A DNA stretch of 64,000 bases, taken from contig NZ_JAAXKX010000009.1 of the NCBI RefSeq assembly GCF_012276755.1, positions 62,001 through 126,000 of the forward strand. Reading direction: 5' to 3'. A model generated the notes under the pieces. That model did not search any database, was not told where the DNA came from, and saw only the letters and a list, made by a program, of their open reading frames with translations. Within the stretch, counting starts at the first letter, position 1. Every line of letters starts with the position of its first letter. A program made the position numbers and the translations under genes. Shown piece by piece: positions 27,374-35,230 of the stretch. Source of the DNA: Marichromatium bheemlicum (GTDB lineage Bacteria; Pseudomonadota; Gammaproteobacteria; Chromatiales; Chromatiaceae).

Positions 27374-28369
27374 TCAATGGCCGGGCACACAGATTTTGTG
27401 CCGCGCGACCGCCCGTACGGTCGACCACAGCAAGATCACGATGATGCCGGTGAGCATGGTGAGCATCGCCACGCCGAAATAGCGGTAGAACAACACCTCG
27501 GTCTGTTCGGCCATCACCATCGAGGCGATGCTGAAGGCCGCCAGCGGGAAGGAATAGGCCCACCAGGAGAGGAAGAAGCGCAGGCGCAGGAAACGCCGGG
27601 CCTGGCTGAACAGCAACAGGGTCAGGAACATCGCGGCGAAATAGAGCACCAGGGCGAAGGTATCGAGATCATCGACCAGTCGCGTATAGGCGATGAATCC
27701 AACCGCCGGAGGCGCGATCAGGATGAACAGGGTCGGGGTCAACCGGTCCTCGATCGGATTGTGGAACAACACCCGGTTGAAGATGATGGTCAGCAGCACC
27801 AGCCAGAACAGCACGCCGACACTGAAGAAGAACCAAGAGACCGACTCGAACCCCAGCGGTACCCCGGCGATCGGCACCAACACGTTACCCACCGCGGGGA
27901 TGAACCAGGCCGGGTTCATGTGCTGCACCTTGAAGTGCTCCTGATGCATCCAGGCGCTGACGATATAGAGGGTGAAGACCAGGTGCAGTCCAGCACCGGC
28001 GAACCACAGCGTCCGACTCACCGTCTGTTGCAGCGGTAGATAGGCGATGGCCAGCAGCAGCAGGCTGATCGAGATGGTGGGGAAGAAGTTGAGCTTGACC
28101 GGGTGGCGCAACTCGGCGAGTACCGCCTGCGGATAGCGCACCAGCTTAGCGCCATAGAGCAGCGCCAACACCAGCAGCAGCAACGAACTGAAGCCGACCA
28201 GCCAAGGATTGATACCGAGATCCAGGCCGAGCAGGTGCTGGGCCTTCTCCCAACCAATGGTCAACCCGCTCATCCCCATCACCATGGCGAAGAACGGGAT
28301 CGGGAAGAAGGCCAGGCGCCCCTGTGGTCTATCGTCGGTAGCTGCCGCCCCCATCTGCGCGCCACTCAC
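27374..28369 (-). CDS. SLAC1/TehA-type (TDT family) anion channel or exporter
   Basis: The 331-aa protein has about ten hydrophobic helices and the segments FFPIPFFAMVMGMSGLTIGW, HPVKLNFFPTISI and FFFSVGVLFW, which match the C4-dicarboxylate/SLAC1/TehA/Ssu1 family. Members move small anions such as chloride, nitrate, malate or sulfite. The GTG at 28369 is chosen because it overlaps the stop of a 35-aa peptide gene in a GTGA junction; an ATG six codons in, 28354, is possible. Sulfite export (as with yeast Ssu1) would suit a sulfur-oxidising host but is speculation. It is expected to be transcribed from the FNR-type promoter upstream. Confidence 0.85.
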   Translation of the reverse strand: MSGAQMGAAATDDRPQGRLAFFPIPFFAMVMGMSGLTIGWEKAQHLLGLDLGINPWLVGFSSLLLLVLALLYGAKLVRYPQAVLAELRHPVKLNFFPTISISLLLLAIAYLPLQQTVSRTLWFAGAGLHLVFTLYIVSAWMHQEHFKVQHMNPAWFIPAVGNVLVPIAGVPLGFESVSWFFFSVGVLFWLVLLTIIFNRVLFHNPIEDRLTPTLFILIAPPAVGFIAYTRLVDDLDTFALVLYFAAMFLTLLLFSQARRFLRLRFFLSWWAYSFPLAAFSIASMVMAEQTEVLFYRYFGVAMLTMLTGIIVILLWSTVRAVARHKICVPGH

Positions 28370-28473
28370 AGGCTCGACCCGAACAGCAGCACGGCAAGCG
28401 CCAACGCAATCGCGCTCGCCGGGACGAAGGGCCAGAATTGGGCCGGACGCGCCGGCAATGGGCTGGTGGTCAT
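28366..28473 (-). CDS. 35-aa single-helix membrane peptide upstream of the SLAC1-type gene
   Basis: An ATG at 28473 is preceded by AAAGGAG at 7-nt spacing, the best ribosome site in this part of the window. The peptide starts MTTSPLPARPAQFW and then has one hydrophobic helix (about residues 16-35). Its TGA overlaps the transporter GTG by 4 nt, which implies translational coupling. It is too short for normal gene calling. It may be an auxiliary or regulatory subunit of the transporter. Reality is supported by the ribosome site, overlap and promoter; homologues were not checked. Confidence 0.65.
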   Translation of the reverse strand: MTTSPLPARPAQFWPFVPASAIALALAVLLFGSSL

Positions 28474-28562
28474 CGCGGGACTCCTTTGGGTTCCACGCAC
28501 CGCAGCCAGACCTGAAGAGGGCCCGGCCAACGACGCTTGACGAATGGGTCGAAAGGCGACGC

Positions 28563-28604
28563 AGTCTAGTCGGCAGAGCCGTCGACGGCATTGATAAATA
28601 TCAC
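28563..28604 (-). promoter_or_regulatory. Class II FNR-type promoter for the 35-aa peptide and SLAC1-type gene
   Basis: A near-perfect FNR box, GTGATATTTATCAA on the minus strand (28604-28591; consensus TTGAT-N4-ATCAA), is followed by exactly 22 nt and then TAGACT (28568-28563) as -10. That spacing centres the box at about -41.5, the class II activation position. The predicted start near 28556 gives a leader of about 83 nt. This points to anaerobic induction by an FNR/ANR-type regulator; related Crp-family proteins recognise similar sites. Confidence 0.7.
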
Positions 28605-28643
28605 AGCTGAGGACTTGGTTATAACTGGTAACAAAGGGCTCTC

Positions 28644-28706
28644 AGCGGCCAGCGGCCAGCGGCCAGCGGCCAGCGGCCAGCGGCCAGCGGCCAGCGGCCA
28701 GCGGCC
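28644..28706. repeat. Nine tandem heptamers AGCGGCC
   Basis: Nine perfect copies of the 7-bp unit AGCGGCC run from 28644 to 28706. The array directly precedes the left end of a repeat array that starts at 28711. Similar 7-bp arrays flank the other repeat elements in the window. Copy number of such arrays is often variable between strains. Confidence 0.95.
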
Positions 28707-28710
28707 AGAA

Positions 28711-29462
28711 GATTGAACCGCCAAGACACGAAGCTCGCAAAGAAAGCGACCAGCCTTCAGCAAGGCTGGTCTCCAGTGTCGGTCTGTAGTTCAACCCCGG
28801 CGCTAGGGGACAAGCCTGCACTTCCCGCTGGCCCCCTTCTCTCCGCATCCTTCGCGGCTTTACGGTTCAACCCGCTGGCGGCTGGCGATTGAACCGCCAA
28901 GACACGAAGCTCGCAAAGAAAGCGACCAGCCTTCAGCAAGGCGGTCTCCAGTGTCGGTCTGCAGCTCAACCCCGGCGCTAGGGGACAAGCCTGCACCTCC
29001 CGCTGGCGGCTGACAGCCCCCCTTCTCTCCGCATCCTTCGCGGCTTTGCGGTTCAACCCGCCGGCGGCTGGCGATTGAACCGCCAAGACCGGACGCTCGC
29101 AAAGAAAGCGACCAGCTTTCAACAAGGCTGGCCTCCAGTGTCGGTCTGCAGCTCAACCCCGGCGCTAGGGGACAAGCCTGCACTTCCCGCTGGCGGCTGA
29201 CAGCCCCCCTTCTCTCCGCATCCTTCGCGGCTTTGCGGTTCAACCCGCCGGCGGCTGGCGATTGAACCGCCAAGACAGGACGCTCGCAAAGAAAGCGACC
29301 AGCCTTCAGCAAGGCGGTCTCCAGTGTCGGTCTGCAGCTCAACCCCGGCGCTAGGGGACAAGCCTGCACTTCCCGCTGGCGGCTGACAGCCCCCCTTCTC
29401 TCCGCATCCTTCGCGGCTTTGCGGTTCAACCCGCTGGCGGCTGGCGGCTGGCGGCTGGCGGG
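28711..29462. repeat. Four-copy tandem array of a 176-187-bp repeat ending in heptamers
   Basis: A unit starting GATTGAACCGCCAAGAC begins at 28711, 28887, 29073 and 29260, giving lengths of 176, 186 and 187 bp plus a last copy ending near 29435. Each unit ends with a cognate inverted end (CGGCTTTGCGGTTCAA-type). The array closes with three GGCGGCT heptamers and a partial one (29436-29462). Long minus-strand reading frames cross it, but they simply translate the repeat, have no ribosome sites or family, and are not called as genes. Confidence 0.9.
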
Positions 29463-29463
29463 T

Positions 29464-29568
29464 TAGAATGGCGCCTTCGATCGCGGCACGATCGAGCTCG
29501 ACCAACGCAAATACCGGCGTGGCCTAGTCTGCGGCTGATCGGCGTCCACGGCCTGCTAGCGGCCTTTT
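29464..29568 (+). ncRNA. Candidate small RNA with hairpin and U-tract terminator
   Basis: Right after the heptamers is TAGAAT (29464-29469), a five-of-six -10 match but with no clear -35. Downstream are a perfect hairpin TCGATCG-CGGCA-CGATCGA (29477-29495), a second possible stem CGTGG/CCACG (29518-29522 with 29546-29550), and GGCC-TGCTAGC-GGCC-TTTT (29550-29568), which looks like an intrinsic terminator and is one of very few stem-plus-U-tract signals in the window. No known RNA family was recognised. The last stem is only 4 bp, so this is a candidate only. Confidence 0.3.
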
Positions 29569-29596
29569 CGTCACGTCCGCCCCAAACCCCAGGCGA

Positions 29597-29623
29597 TCAG
29601 CGCCCTGGTCGCTAGGGCGCTGA
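29597..29623. other. Ten-bp inverted repeat in the apbE upstream region
   Basis: The arms TCAGCGCCCT and AGGGCGCTGA are separated by seven bases, forming a strong hairpin about 190 nt upstream of the apbE start. The stretch from 29569 to 29809 otherwise holds nothing recognisable. The hairpin could lie in the apbE leader or be unrelated to it. Confidence 0.4.
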
Positions 29624-29809
29624 CCCTGATCCGCCCCAACCTGCAGGGCGATGTGGTGGGGGTCGATCTGACACTGAGCGGCCTACTCGGCGCCGGCTGC
29701 TGCGGTGGTGAACCCGACCATGCGCCCGCGCATCCCTCGTCCCCGCCCCACTCGGCTTGCGGGGATCGGCCATCACGATCACCAGGGCCATACGGCCCGA
29801 GAAGGACCC

Positions 29810-30856
29810 ATGTCATCGATCACTGTTCTCGCGCCACTGCACCGGCGTCTTCTCTCGATCCTACTGCTCGGCGCGCTCGCGCTGCTCGGCGGCTGCACCC
29901 CGGACAACACCGCCCAGGAACTCCAGGGGCGCACCATGGGCACCCATTACAGTATCAAGTTCTTCGGTCACCCCGACGGCCTCGAGATCGGTGAACTGCA
30001 GGCGCGGATCGACGCCCGGCTGGAACGGGTCAACGACCTGATGTCGACCTACCGCCCCGATTCGGAGCTCTCGCGCTTCAATGCCAGTGAGTCGGACGAT
30101 TGGTTCCCGGTCTCCTCCGAACTGGCCACCCTGGTCGCGCTCGCCGAACGCATCAGCCTCTTCAGCATCGGTGCCTTCGACGTCACCGTCGGCCCGGCGG
30201 TCAACCTCTGGGGCTTCGGCCCCGGCCAGCCCCCCGAGCAACTGCCGAGCGATGAGCAGCTCGCCGAGGTGCGCGAGCGTATCGGCTTCCCCCGACTTGA
30301 ATACCGGCTCGATCCTCCGGCGCTGCGTAAGGAGAAACCCGGGGTCTATGTCGATCTCTCCGGCATCGCCAAGGGCCATGGCGTCGATCAGGTCGCGGCG
30401 GTGCTCGAGGCAGCGGGCGTCACCGACTATCTCGCCGAGGTCGGCGGCGAGCTGCGCGCCAGCGGCACCAAGCCCGACGGTAGCCCCTGGCGGATCGCCA
30501 TCGAGCGCCCCGAGACCGGGGCACGCGAGGTCTATCATGTCGTCACCCTGCACGACAGCGCCATGGCGACCTCCGGCGACTATCGCAACTTCTACACCCG
30601 TGACGGCAAGCTCTACAGTCATACCATCAACCCCATCACCGCCCGCCCGGTCACCCACACCCTGGCCTCGGTCAGTGTGATCGCCGCCGACTGCGCCCAG
30701 GCCGATGCCCTGGCCACCGCCTTACTGGTACTCGGCCCCGAGGCCGGTTTCGCCCTCGCCGAGACCCATGATATCGCCGCCTTCTTCGTCGTCCGCGAGG
30801 ACGACGGCTATAGCGACCGCGCCACCTCCCGCTTTGTGGCGCTCAGCGCCGAGTGA
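29810..30856 (+). CDS. apbE: FAD:protein FMN transferase ApbE, lipoprotein
   Basis: ApbE attaches FMN covalently to Thr residues of target proteins such as Rnf and Nqr subunits in the periplasm. The 348-aa product has a lipoprotein signal with lipobox LLGGC (Cys29), the RTMGTHYSI segment, the DLSGIAKGHGVDQ motif and EVGGELRASG, all typical of the family. The ATG at 29810 follows GAGAAGGA. No Rnf or Nqr genes are nearby, so its target must be encoded elsewhere. folP follows after 51 nt. Confidence 0.95.
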   Translation: MSSITVLAPLHRRLLSILLLGALALLGGCTPDNTAQELQGRTMGTHYSIKFFGHPDGLEIGELQARIDARLERVNDLMSTYRPDSELSRFNASESDDWFPVSSELATLVALAERISLFSIGAFDVTVGPAVNLWGFGPGQPPEQLPSDEQLAEVRERIGFPRLEYRLDPPALRKEKPGVYVDLSGIAKGHGVDQVAAVLEAAGVTDYLAEVGGELRASGTKPDGSPWRIAIERPETGAREVYHVVTLHDSAMATSGDYRNFYTRDGKLYSHTINPITARPVTHTLASVSVIAADCAQADALATALLVLGPEAGFALAETHDIAAFFVVREDDGYSDRATSRFVALSAE

Positions 30857-30862
30857 CCATCG

Positions 30863-30886
30863 GCGCCGGGCCTGCCTGCCCGGCGC
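30863..30886 (+). terminator. Strong hairpin between apbE and folP
   Basis: A 9-bp GC-only stem (GCGCCGGGC / GCCCGGCGC) with a 6-nt loop begins 7 nt after the apbE stop. There is no U-tract. It may stabilise or partially terminate the apbE transcript ahead of folP, whose ribosome site lies just downstream. Confidence 0.45.
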
Positions 30887-30907
30887 TATCGCCCAGGAGT
30901 CTGAGAC

Positions 30908-31750
30908 ATGCACACCCGAACCCCCGCGATCCCACCCAGGATCATGGGCATCCTCAATGTCACCCCGGACAGCTTCTCCGATGGAGGCAGACACCTCGAT
31001 CCTAAGGCGGCCATCACCCATGGACTCGCCCTCGCCGCGGCCGGGGCCGATATCATCGACGTCGGCGGTGAATCGACCCGCCCCGGCTCACGCGCCGTCC
31101 CCGCCGCCGAACAGTGCGAACGCGTGCTACCGGTGATCCGCGCGCTACGCGCCGAGCTGCCCGGGGCCGTGGAGATCAGTATCGACACCACCCTCGCCGA
31201 GGTCGCGCGCGCGGCACTCGACGCCGGCGCCAACTGGATCAACGATACCGCAGCCGGCGAGGACGACCCCGGACTGCTCGCACTAGCCGCCGAGAACAGC
31301 GCCACCCTGGTACTGATGCATCGTCGGGGACGCCCGGAGACCATGCAGCAGGACCCGCGCTATGACGACGTCGTTGCCGAGGTCGAGGACTATCTGCTCG
31401 AGCGCGCCGGGGTGGCGATCGCCGCGGGCGTTGCCGCCGAGCGCATCCTGCTCGATCCTGGGATCGGTTTCGGCAAGACCTTCGAGCACAACCTCGCGCT
31501 GATCGCCGCACTCGGCCGTCTGCGCGCCCACGGCTACCCGGTGCTGCTCGGCACCAGCCGCAAGCGCTTTCTCGGCACCATCTGCAACGAATCATGCCCG
31601 ACTGCGTTGGATGCCGCGACCGCAGCAACCACCACTGCCGGAGTATTGGCCGGGATCGAGGTGTTTCGCGTCCACGACGTCGCCGCCAACCGCCAAGCCG
31701 CCGACGTCGCCTGGGCGCTACATCGCGCGGGGATGCGCGCCAGCGACTGA
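30908..31750 (+). CDS. folP: Dihydropteroate synthase
   Basis: FolP condenses 6-hydroxymethyl-dihydropterin diphosphate with p-aminobenzoate in folate synthesis. The 280-aa product has the pterin-binding signatures MGILNVTPDSFSDGG, DVGGESTRPG, DTTLAEVARAAL, and LLDPGIGFGKT and SRKRFLG near the C terminus. An AGGAG site precedes the ATG. It is not in the common ftsH-folP-glmM setting and instead follows apbE. Length is typical. Confidence 0.97.
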   Translation: MHTRTPAIPPRIMGILNVTPDSFSDGGRHLDPKAAITHGLALAAAGADIIDVGGESTRPGSRAVPAAEQCERVLPVIRALRAELPGAVEISIDTTLAEVARAALDAGANWINDTAAGEDDPGLLALAAENSATLVLMHRRGRPETMQQDPRYDDVVAEVEDYLLERAGVAIAAGVAAERILLDPGIGFGKTFEHNLALIAALGRLRAHGYPVLLGTSRKRFLGTICNESCPTALDAATAATTTAGVLAGIEVFRVHDVAANRQAADVAWALHRAGMRASD

Positions 31751-31763
31751 GCGAGCGGCCGAC

Positions 31764-32366
31764 TCAGTCGTCTGCGGCCCGCCGCCGTGGCAACACCCGC
31801 TGCTCAGGGACCATCTCCAGCATCTGGCGCTCGTGTGCCTCGGCGGCCAGGCGCTTGTTCTCCAGCACCCGCTGCTGACGCACCCGGACCCCGTAACCGA
31901 GCGCTGCGCCACCAGCGGCGCTCAATGTCACCAGCCCGAGGGTGACGAACTGGGTCAGCATCATAGTGACCCCGATCCCCACCGCCCCGCCGACCACGGC
32001 CCCCGTCTTGAGGCTCGCCCCCCAGGAACTGCGCCGCGCCTTGGCCGCCAGCCGCTCCTGCGAGCGCCCGGCCTTGGCGCGCTGCTGCTCGGCCTTGACC
32101 CGGATCTTCTCACGCTCCTTGGAGAAGCGCTCGCTCAGACGCGAGGTGGCGCGGTGACGGTAGGCATCGGCGATGGTGTTGAACCACAGCGCCACCAGGA
32201 TACCGATCGCGCCAGCGAGCAACGCGAACAACGGCCAAGTGGTCTGCCAATCGGTGCTCAACGCGGTATAGACCAGGAGTGCGGTAACCCCCTGCAGCAG
32301 GAAGATCCCGATCAGGAATCGGATCAGGCTGCCGAGGCTGTGTGGAATGATGCTCATCAGTCTCAT
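31764..32366 (-). CDS. Membrane protein of unknown function with central coiled coil
   Basis: I do not recognise the family. The product of 200 aa has two membrane helices near the N terminus (about residues 14-34 and 43-63), then an Arg/Lys/Glu-rich region (about 75-115, coiled-coil-like), then a glycine-rich double hydrophobic segment (about 122-158), and a charged tail. The ATG at 32366 overlaps the restored stop of the upstream lipoprotein gene in an ATGA junction, which implies the two work together at the membrane. It is convergent with folP, with an 8-bp inverted repeat around the two stops (31744-31770). Confidence 0.7.
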   Translation of the reverse strand: MRLMSIIPHSLGSLIRFLIGIFLLQGVTALLVYTALSTDWQTTWPLFALLAGAIGILVALWFNTIADAYRHRATSRLSERFSKEREKIRVKAEQQRAKAGRSQERLAAKARRSSWGASLKTGAVVGGAVGIGVTMMLTQFVTLGLVTLSAAGGAALGYGVRVRQQRVLENKRLAAEAHERQMLEMVPEQRVLPRRRAADD

Positions 32367-33675
32367 CTGCTCAGGTTGTGAACCACGCCCGAGCGCGGCT
32401 CGACGAAGAATCCATGCTCGGCCAACCGCCCCCGACACTGCGCCCCGGCCACGCGCTCAGCCCAGCCGCCCGCGGCCTGACCGAAGAGCGCGGCTCGATC
32501 CACTCCAGCCAGTGTTCGGGCGGGGCCTCGATCAACGCCCGCAGGCGCTCGTGCAAGCGCTCCAGCGCCGCCGCGTCCTCGACCGGGCGGTCGCAGGCGT
32601 CGACGACGCCGTAGAGATACTCGGCGCCGACCCCGGAGAGGTCGACCAGCAAGCGCGGTCTGCGCGCCTCGAGCGGCAGCAGCCGGGGGGCGACACCGGT
32701 CACCAGGAAGGGGCCGCTCCCGCGCTCCAACCGGGCCGCCGACCCTGGCCAGCCATGACGGCGCAGTGTGCGCCCGAGCCGATGACGCATCAGGTCAGAG
32801 AGTTCGGGAGCGAGCTGATCGACCAGGGCCATATCACCGGACTCGGCATACACCGGCACCAAGAAGGTGTGCGCATCGCGCCGCGGCGCCCGCGCGCCGG
32901 TGGCGCGCGCCACATAGGTCTCGATGATCCGGAACAACTCACGATAGCGTTGCACATCGGCCGCATCCAACCCACTGGTGCGCCCGAGCAACACAAAGGT
33001 ATAGAGCCCGTAACCGGGCTCGGCGCGCTCGAACAGCAGATTCATTGCGACGGCCGTCTGCGCCTCGCTGGCCGGCGCGCCCGAGGGGTAATAGCGCATG
33101 CCATAGACCAGTGATTCTCGCAGCGGCCCGTCGCTGGCATCGAGCAATCGGACACGACGATCGAGCCCGGCGGCAGCGGCCTGCTCGAGTGTCGCGCGCG
33201 CCCCGGAACCGGTGAGCATCAGCGCACGCTCAAGCACCGGCGTAAAGGCCGACTCGCCGCCCTGGGCGATCATCTCGGTGACGATCTCACTGACCGGCGC
33301 ACAACCGCCACGCAACAGCGCCTCGGTGCCCTCGCCGGGCTCCACCCCGGAGAGATAGAGGTCGGTGACCAGAGGACTCAGCTCTGCCCCGCTACCACGC
33401 CCCTCCATCCCCGCGCAGCGCGCCTGCAACTCCTGGCGCAACCCTGCCGGGTCGGTGCTGTAGAGGATGTGCTCCGACATCGACGGACGCGGCCCCCCAT
33501 TGGTACGCTCAGCGGCCAGCTCGGCGCCTGGGGTACGCCAGGGCGCCGCACCCTCGACCACCCCTGAGCCGGCACAGCCACCGAGCAGCAACACCAGCAC
33601 GCCCAGCAACAGGGGAGGTATCACGGCGGCGATACACCTGCGAAGGGACTGTGGATCGGGATTCGGCGTCGACAT
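32363..33675 (-). CDS. Lipoprotein of unknown function with an apparent frameshift near the C terminus
   Basis: The product begins with a lipoprotein signal whose lipobox is LLGGC (Cys34); the ATG at 33675 has a GGGGG site upstream. The rest is a helical soluble domain that I do not recognise. The uninterrupted frame stops at 32371 after an odd Ser/Arg/Gly-rich tail. One base earlier in phase, from 32491 on, the sequence encodes a normal-looking tail (ALFGQAAGGWAER, ending VVHNLSR) that ends at 32363 in an ATGA overlap with the next gene. A single missing base around 32491-32493 explains both. It may be a sequencing error or a real mutation. Confidence 0.7.
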
Positions 33676-33743
33676 CAAGGGCACCCCCGCCCTGGCGGCA
33701 CAAAGGTGCCATGATAGCCGATCATGTCACCGGCTCCAGTACC

Positions 33744-34007
33744 AGCGACCAGCGACCAGCGACCAGCGACCAGCGGACTGAACCGCAAAGGCGCGAAGGG
33801 CGCAAAGTGAGTGATGTGTGATGTCGGCGTGAGGCCACAGGCGGCGTGGGTCCGCACCGCCGTCGGGTGATCGCGCCCACTGGCGGCTGATCGCTGGCGG
33901 CTTATTCCCCCTTCGCGCCCTTCGCGCCTTCGCGGTTCAATCTCTCCGGCTGGCGGCTGGCGGCTGGCGGCTGGCGGCTGGCGGCTGGCGGCTGGCGGCT
34001 GGCGGCT
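33744..34007. repeat. Inverted-repeat element flanked by heptamer arrays
   Basis: Four AGCGACC heptamers (33744-33771) are followed by a left end (33776-33808, ACTGAACCGCAAAGGCGCG) and a right end (33907-33942) that is its approximate reverse complement, with about 100 bp between them. Eight perfect GGCGGCT heptamers follow (33952-34007). The element fills the gap between the lipoprotein gene and the DUF938 gene. No gene is seen in 33676-34084. Confidence 0.9.
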
Positions 34008-34084
34008 GACTTGCGACCGCCCCCGACGCGCGGCATCCTGTGGTCCGTTCCAGGCGCCCGCCACCACCACACACGAGTCCATCG

Positions 34085-34687
34085 ATGCAGCAAACCTCCA
34101 AGCCCTACGCCGAATCCTGTGACCAGAATCGCGCCCCCATCCTCGCGGTGATCGCCCCGCTCTACGCCGGGCGGCGCCGGCTGCTGGAGATCGGCAGCGG
34201 CACCGGACAGCACGGGGTCCACTTCGCCGCCGCGCTGCCCGAGCTGTGCTGGCAGTGCAGTGATCGCGCCGACGAACTCCCGGGGATGCGCCAGTGGATC
34301 AGCGAGGCGGCGTTGCCCAACCTGCCCGAGCCAATCACGCTCGACGTGCTGAACGACCCTTGGCCGGCACCCGGATTCGACGCCGCCTTCAGCGCCAACA
34401 CCGCGCACATCATGCCGGTCGAGGCGGTCACGGCGATGTTCCGTGGGCTCGGCGAGGTGCTCGCCCCTGGTGGCCTCTTCGCCCTCTATGGCCCCTTCCA
34501 CGAGGACGGCCGCCCGACCAGCGAGAGCAACGCCACCTTCGACGCCTGGTTGCGGGCGCGCGACCCGGCGATGGGAGTACGCGATCGTGCCTGGTTGCTG
34601 GGACTGGCCGAGGAGCAGGGGTTCGAGGCACTCGCCGAACACGCGATGCCGGTCAACAACCGCATCCTGGTGTGGCGGCGACGCTGA
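34085..34687 (+). CDS. DUF938 family SAM-dependent methyltransferase
   Basis: The 200-aa product matches the DUF938 class I methyltransferase family: SCDQNRAPILAVI near the N terminus, the SAM-binding loop LEIGSGTGQHGVHFA, and NTAHIMPVEAV followed by LYGPFHEDGRPTSESN. The substrate is unknown. The start at 34085 is chosen by homology; the ribosome site is weak. It is immediately downstream of the repeat element and 15 nt before the YbaK-type gene, so the two are probably co-transcribed. Confidence 0.9.
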   Translation: MQQTSKPYAESCDQNRAPILAVIAPLYAGRRRLLEIGSGTGQHGVHFAAALPELCWQCSDRADELPGMRQWISEAALPNLPEPITLDVLNDPWPAPGFDAAFSANTAHIMPVEAVTAMFRGLGEVLAPGGLFALYGPFHEDGRPTSESNATFDAWLRARDPAMGVRDRAWLLGLAEEQGFEALAEHAMPVNNRILVWRRR

Positions 34688-34702
34688 ACGAGGCAGAGAG
34701 AC

Positions 34703-35191
34703 ATGGCCAAGGAGAAACACCCGGTCACCCAGGCGGTCAGGGCGCTGCGCGCCGCCGGTATCGCCTTCACCGCGCACGGCTACGACTATGTCAGCGGCGG
34801 CGGCACGGCGCAGGTGGCCGCAGCACTCGGAGTCGACGAGCACCTGGTAGTCAAGACGCTGATCATGGAGGACGCCGACGGGCGAGCACTCGTAGTGTTG
34901 ATGCACGGCGACTGCCAGGTCGCCACCCAGCACCTGGCACGCGCCATCGGCACCAAGCGGGTACGACCCTGCGCGCCCGAGATCGCCGATCGTCACTCCG
35001 GCTACCGGGTCGGCGGCACCTCACCGTTCGGGACCCGCCACCCGATGCCGGTCTACTGCGAGCGCGGCATCCTCGAACTCCCGCGGATCTACATCAACGG
35101 AGGTAAGCGCGGCTTCATCGTCGAGATCGAGACCCAGGCCGCGCTCCAGCTACTGCAGGCGCAACCACTCGATCTCGCGGTGCCCGGCTGA
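34703..35191 (+). CDS. ybaK: YbaK/EbsC-type aminoacyl-tRNA deacylase
   Basis: Family members hydrolyse mischarged tRNA, YbaK acting on Cys-tRNA(Pro). The 162-aa product has the family layout, with VVKTLIMEDADG, a KRVRPC segment corresponding to the conserved lysine region, the SGYRVGGTSPFG loop and the late INGGKRGF segment. The lysine and glycine-rich loops that line the active site are retained. It follows the DUF938 gene closely. The convergent neighbour is the RpfE-type gene. Confidence 0.88.
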   Translation: MAKEKHPVTQAVRALRAAGIAFTAHGYDYVSGGGTAQVAAALGVDEHLVVKTLIMEDADGRALVVLMHGDCQVATQHLARAIGTKRVRPCAPEIADRHSGYRVGGTSPFGTRHPMPVYCERGILELPRIYINGGKRGFIVEIETQAALQLLQAQPLDLAVPG

Positions 35192-35230
35192 CCCGATCTC
35201 CCGCCCTCCCGATCGGGGGATGGGGCAACT

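Noticed and set aside
27374-28369. Tellurite-resistance function for the TehA-like gene
   Set aside because: The TDT/SLAC1 family name carries this label, but there is no tehB or other tellurite gene nearby and the family mainly moves small anions.
28711-29435. Regularly spaced repeats as a CRISPR array
   Set aside because: The repeated unit is 176-187 bp with no unique spacers between short repeats, and there are no cas genes.
28566-29505. Several overlapping minus-strand reading frames of 65-189 codons that share NRKAAKDAERRG-like segments
   Set aside because: They are translations of the tandem repeat array, start without ribosome sites, and shift frame with copy length. They are not supported as genes.
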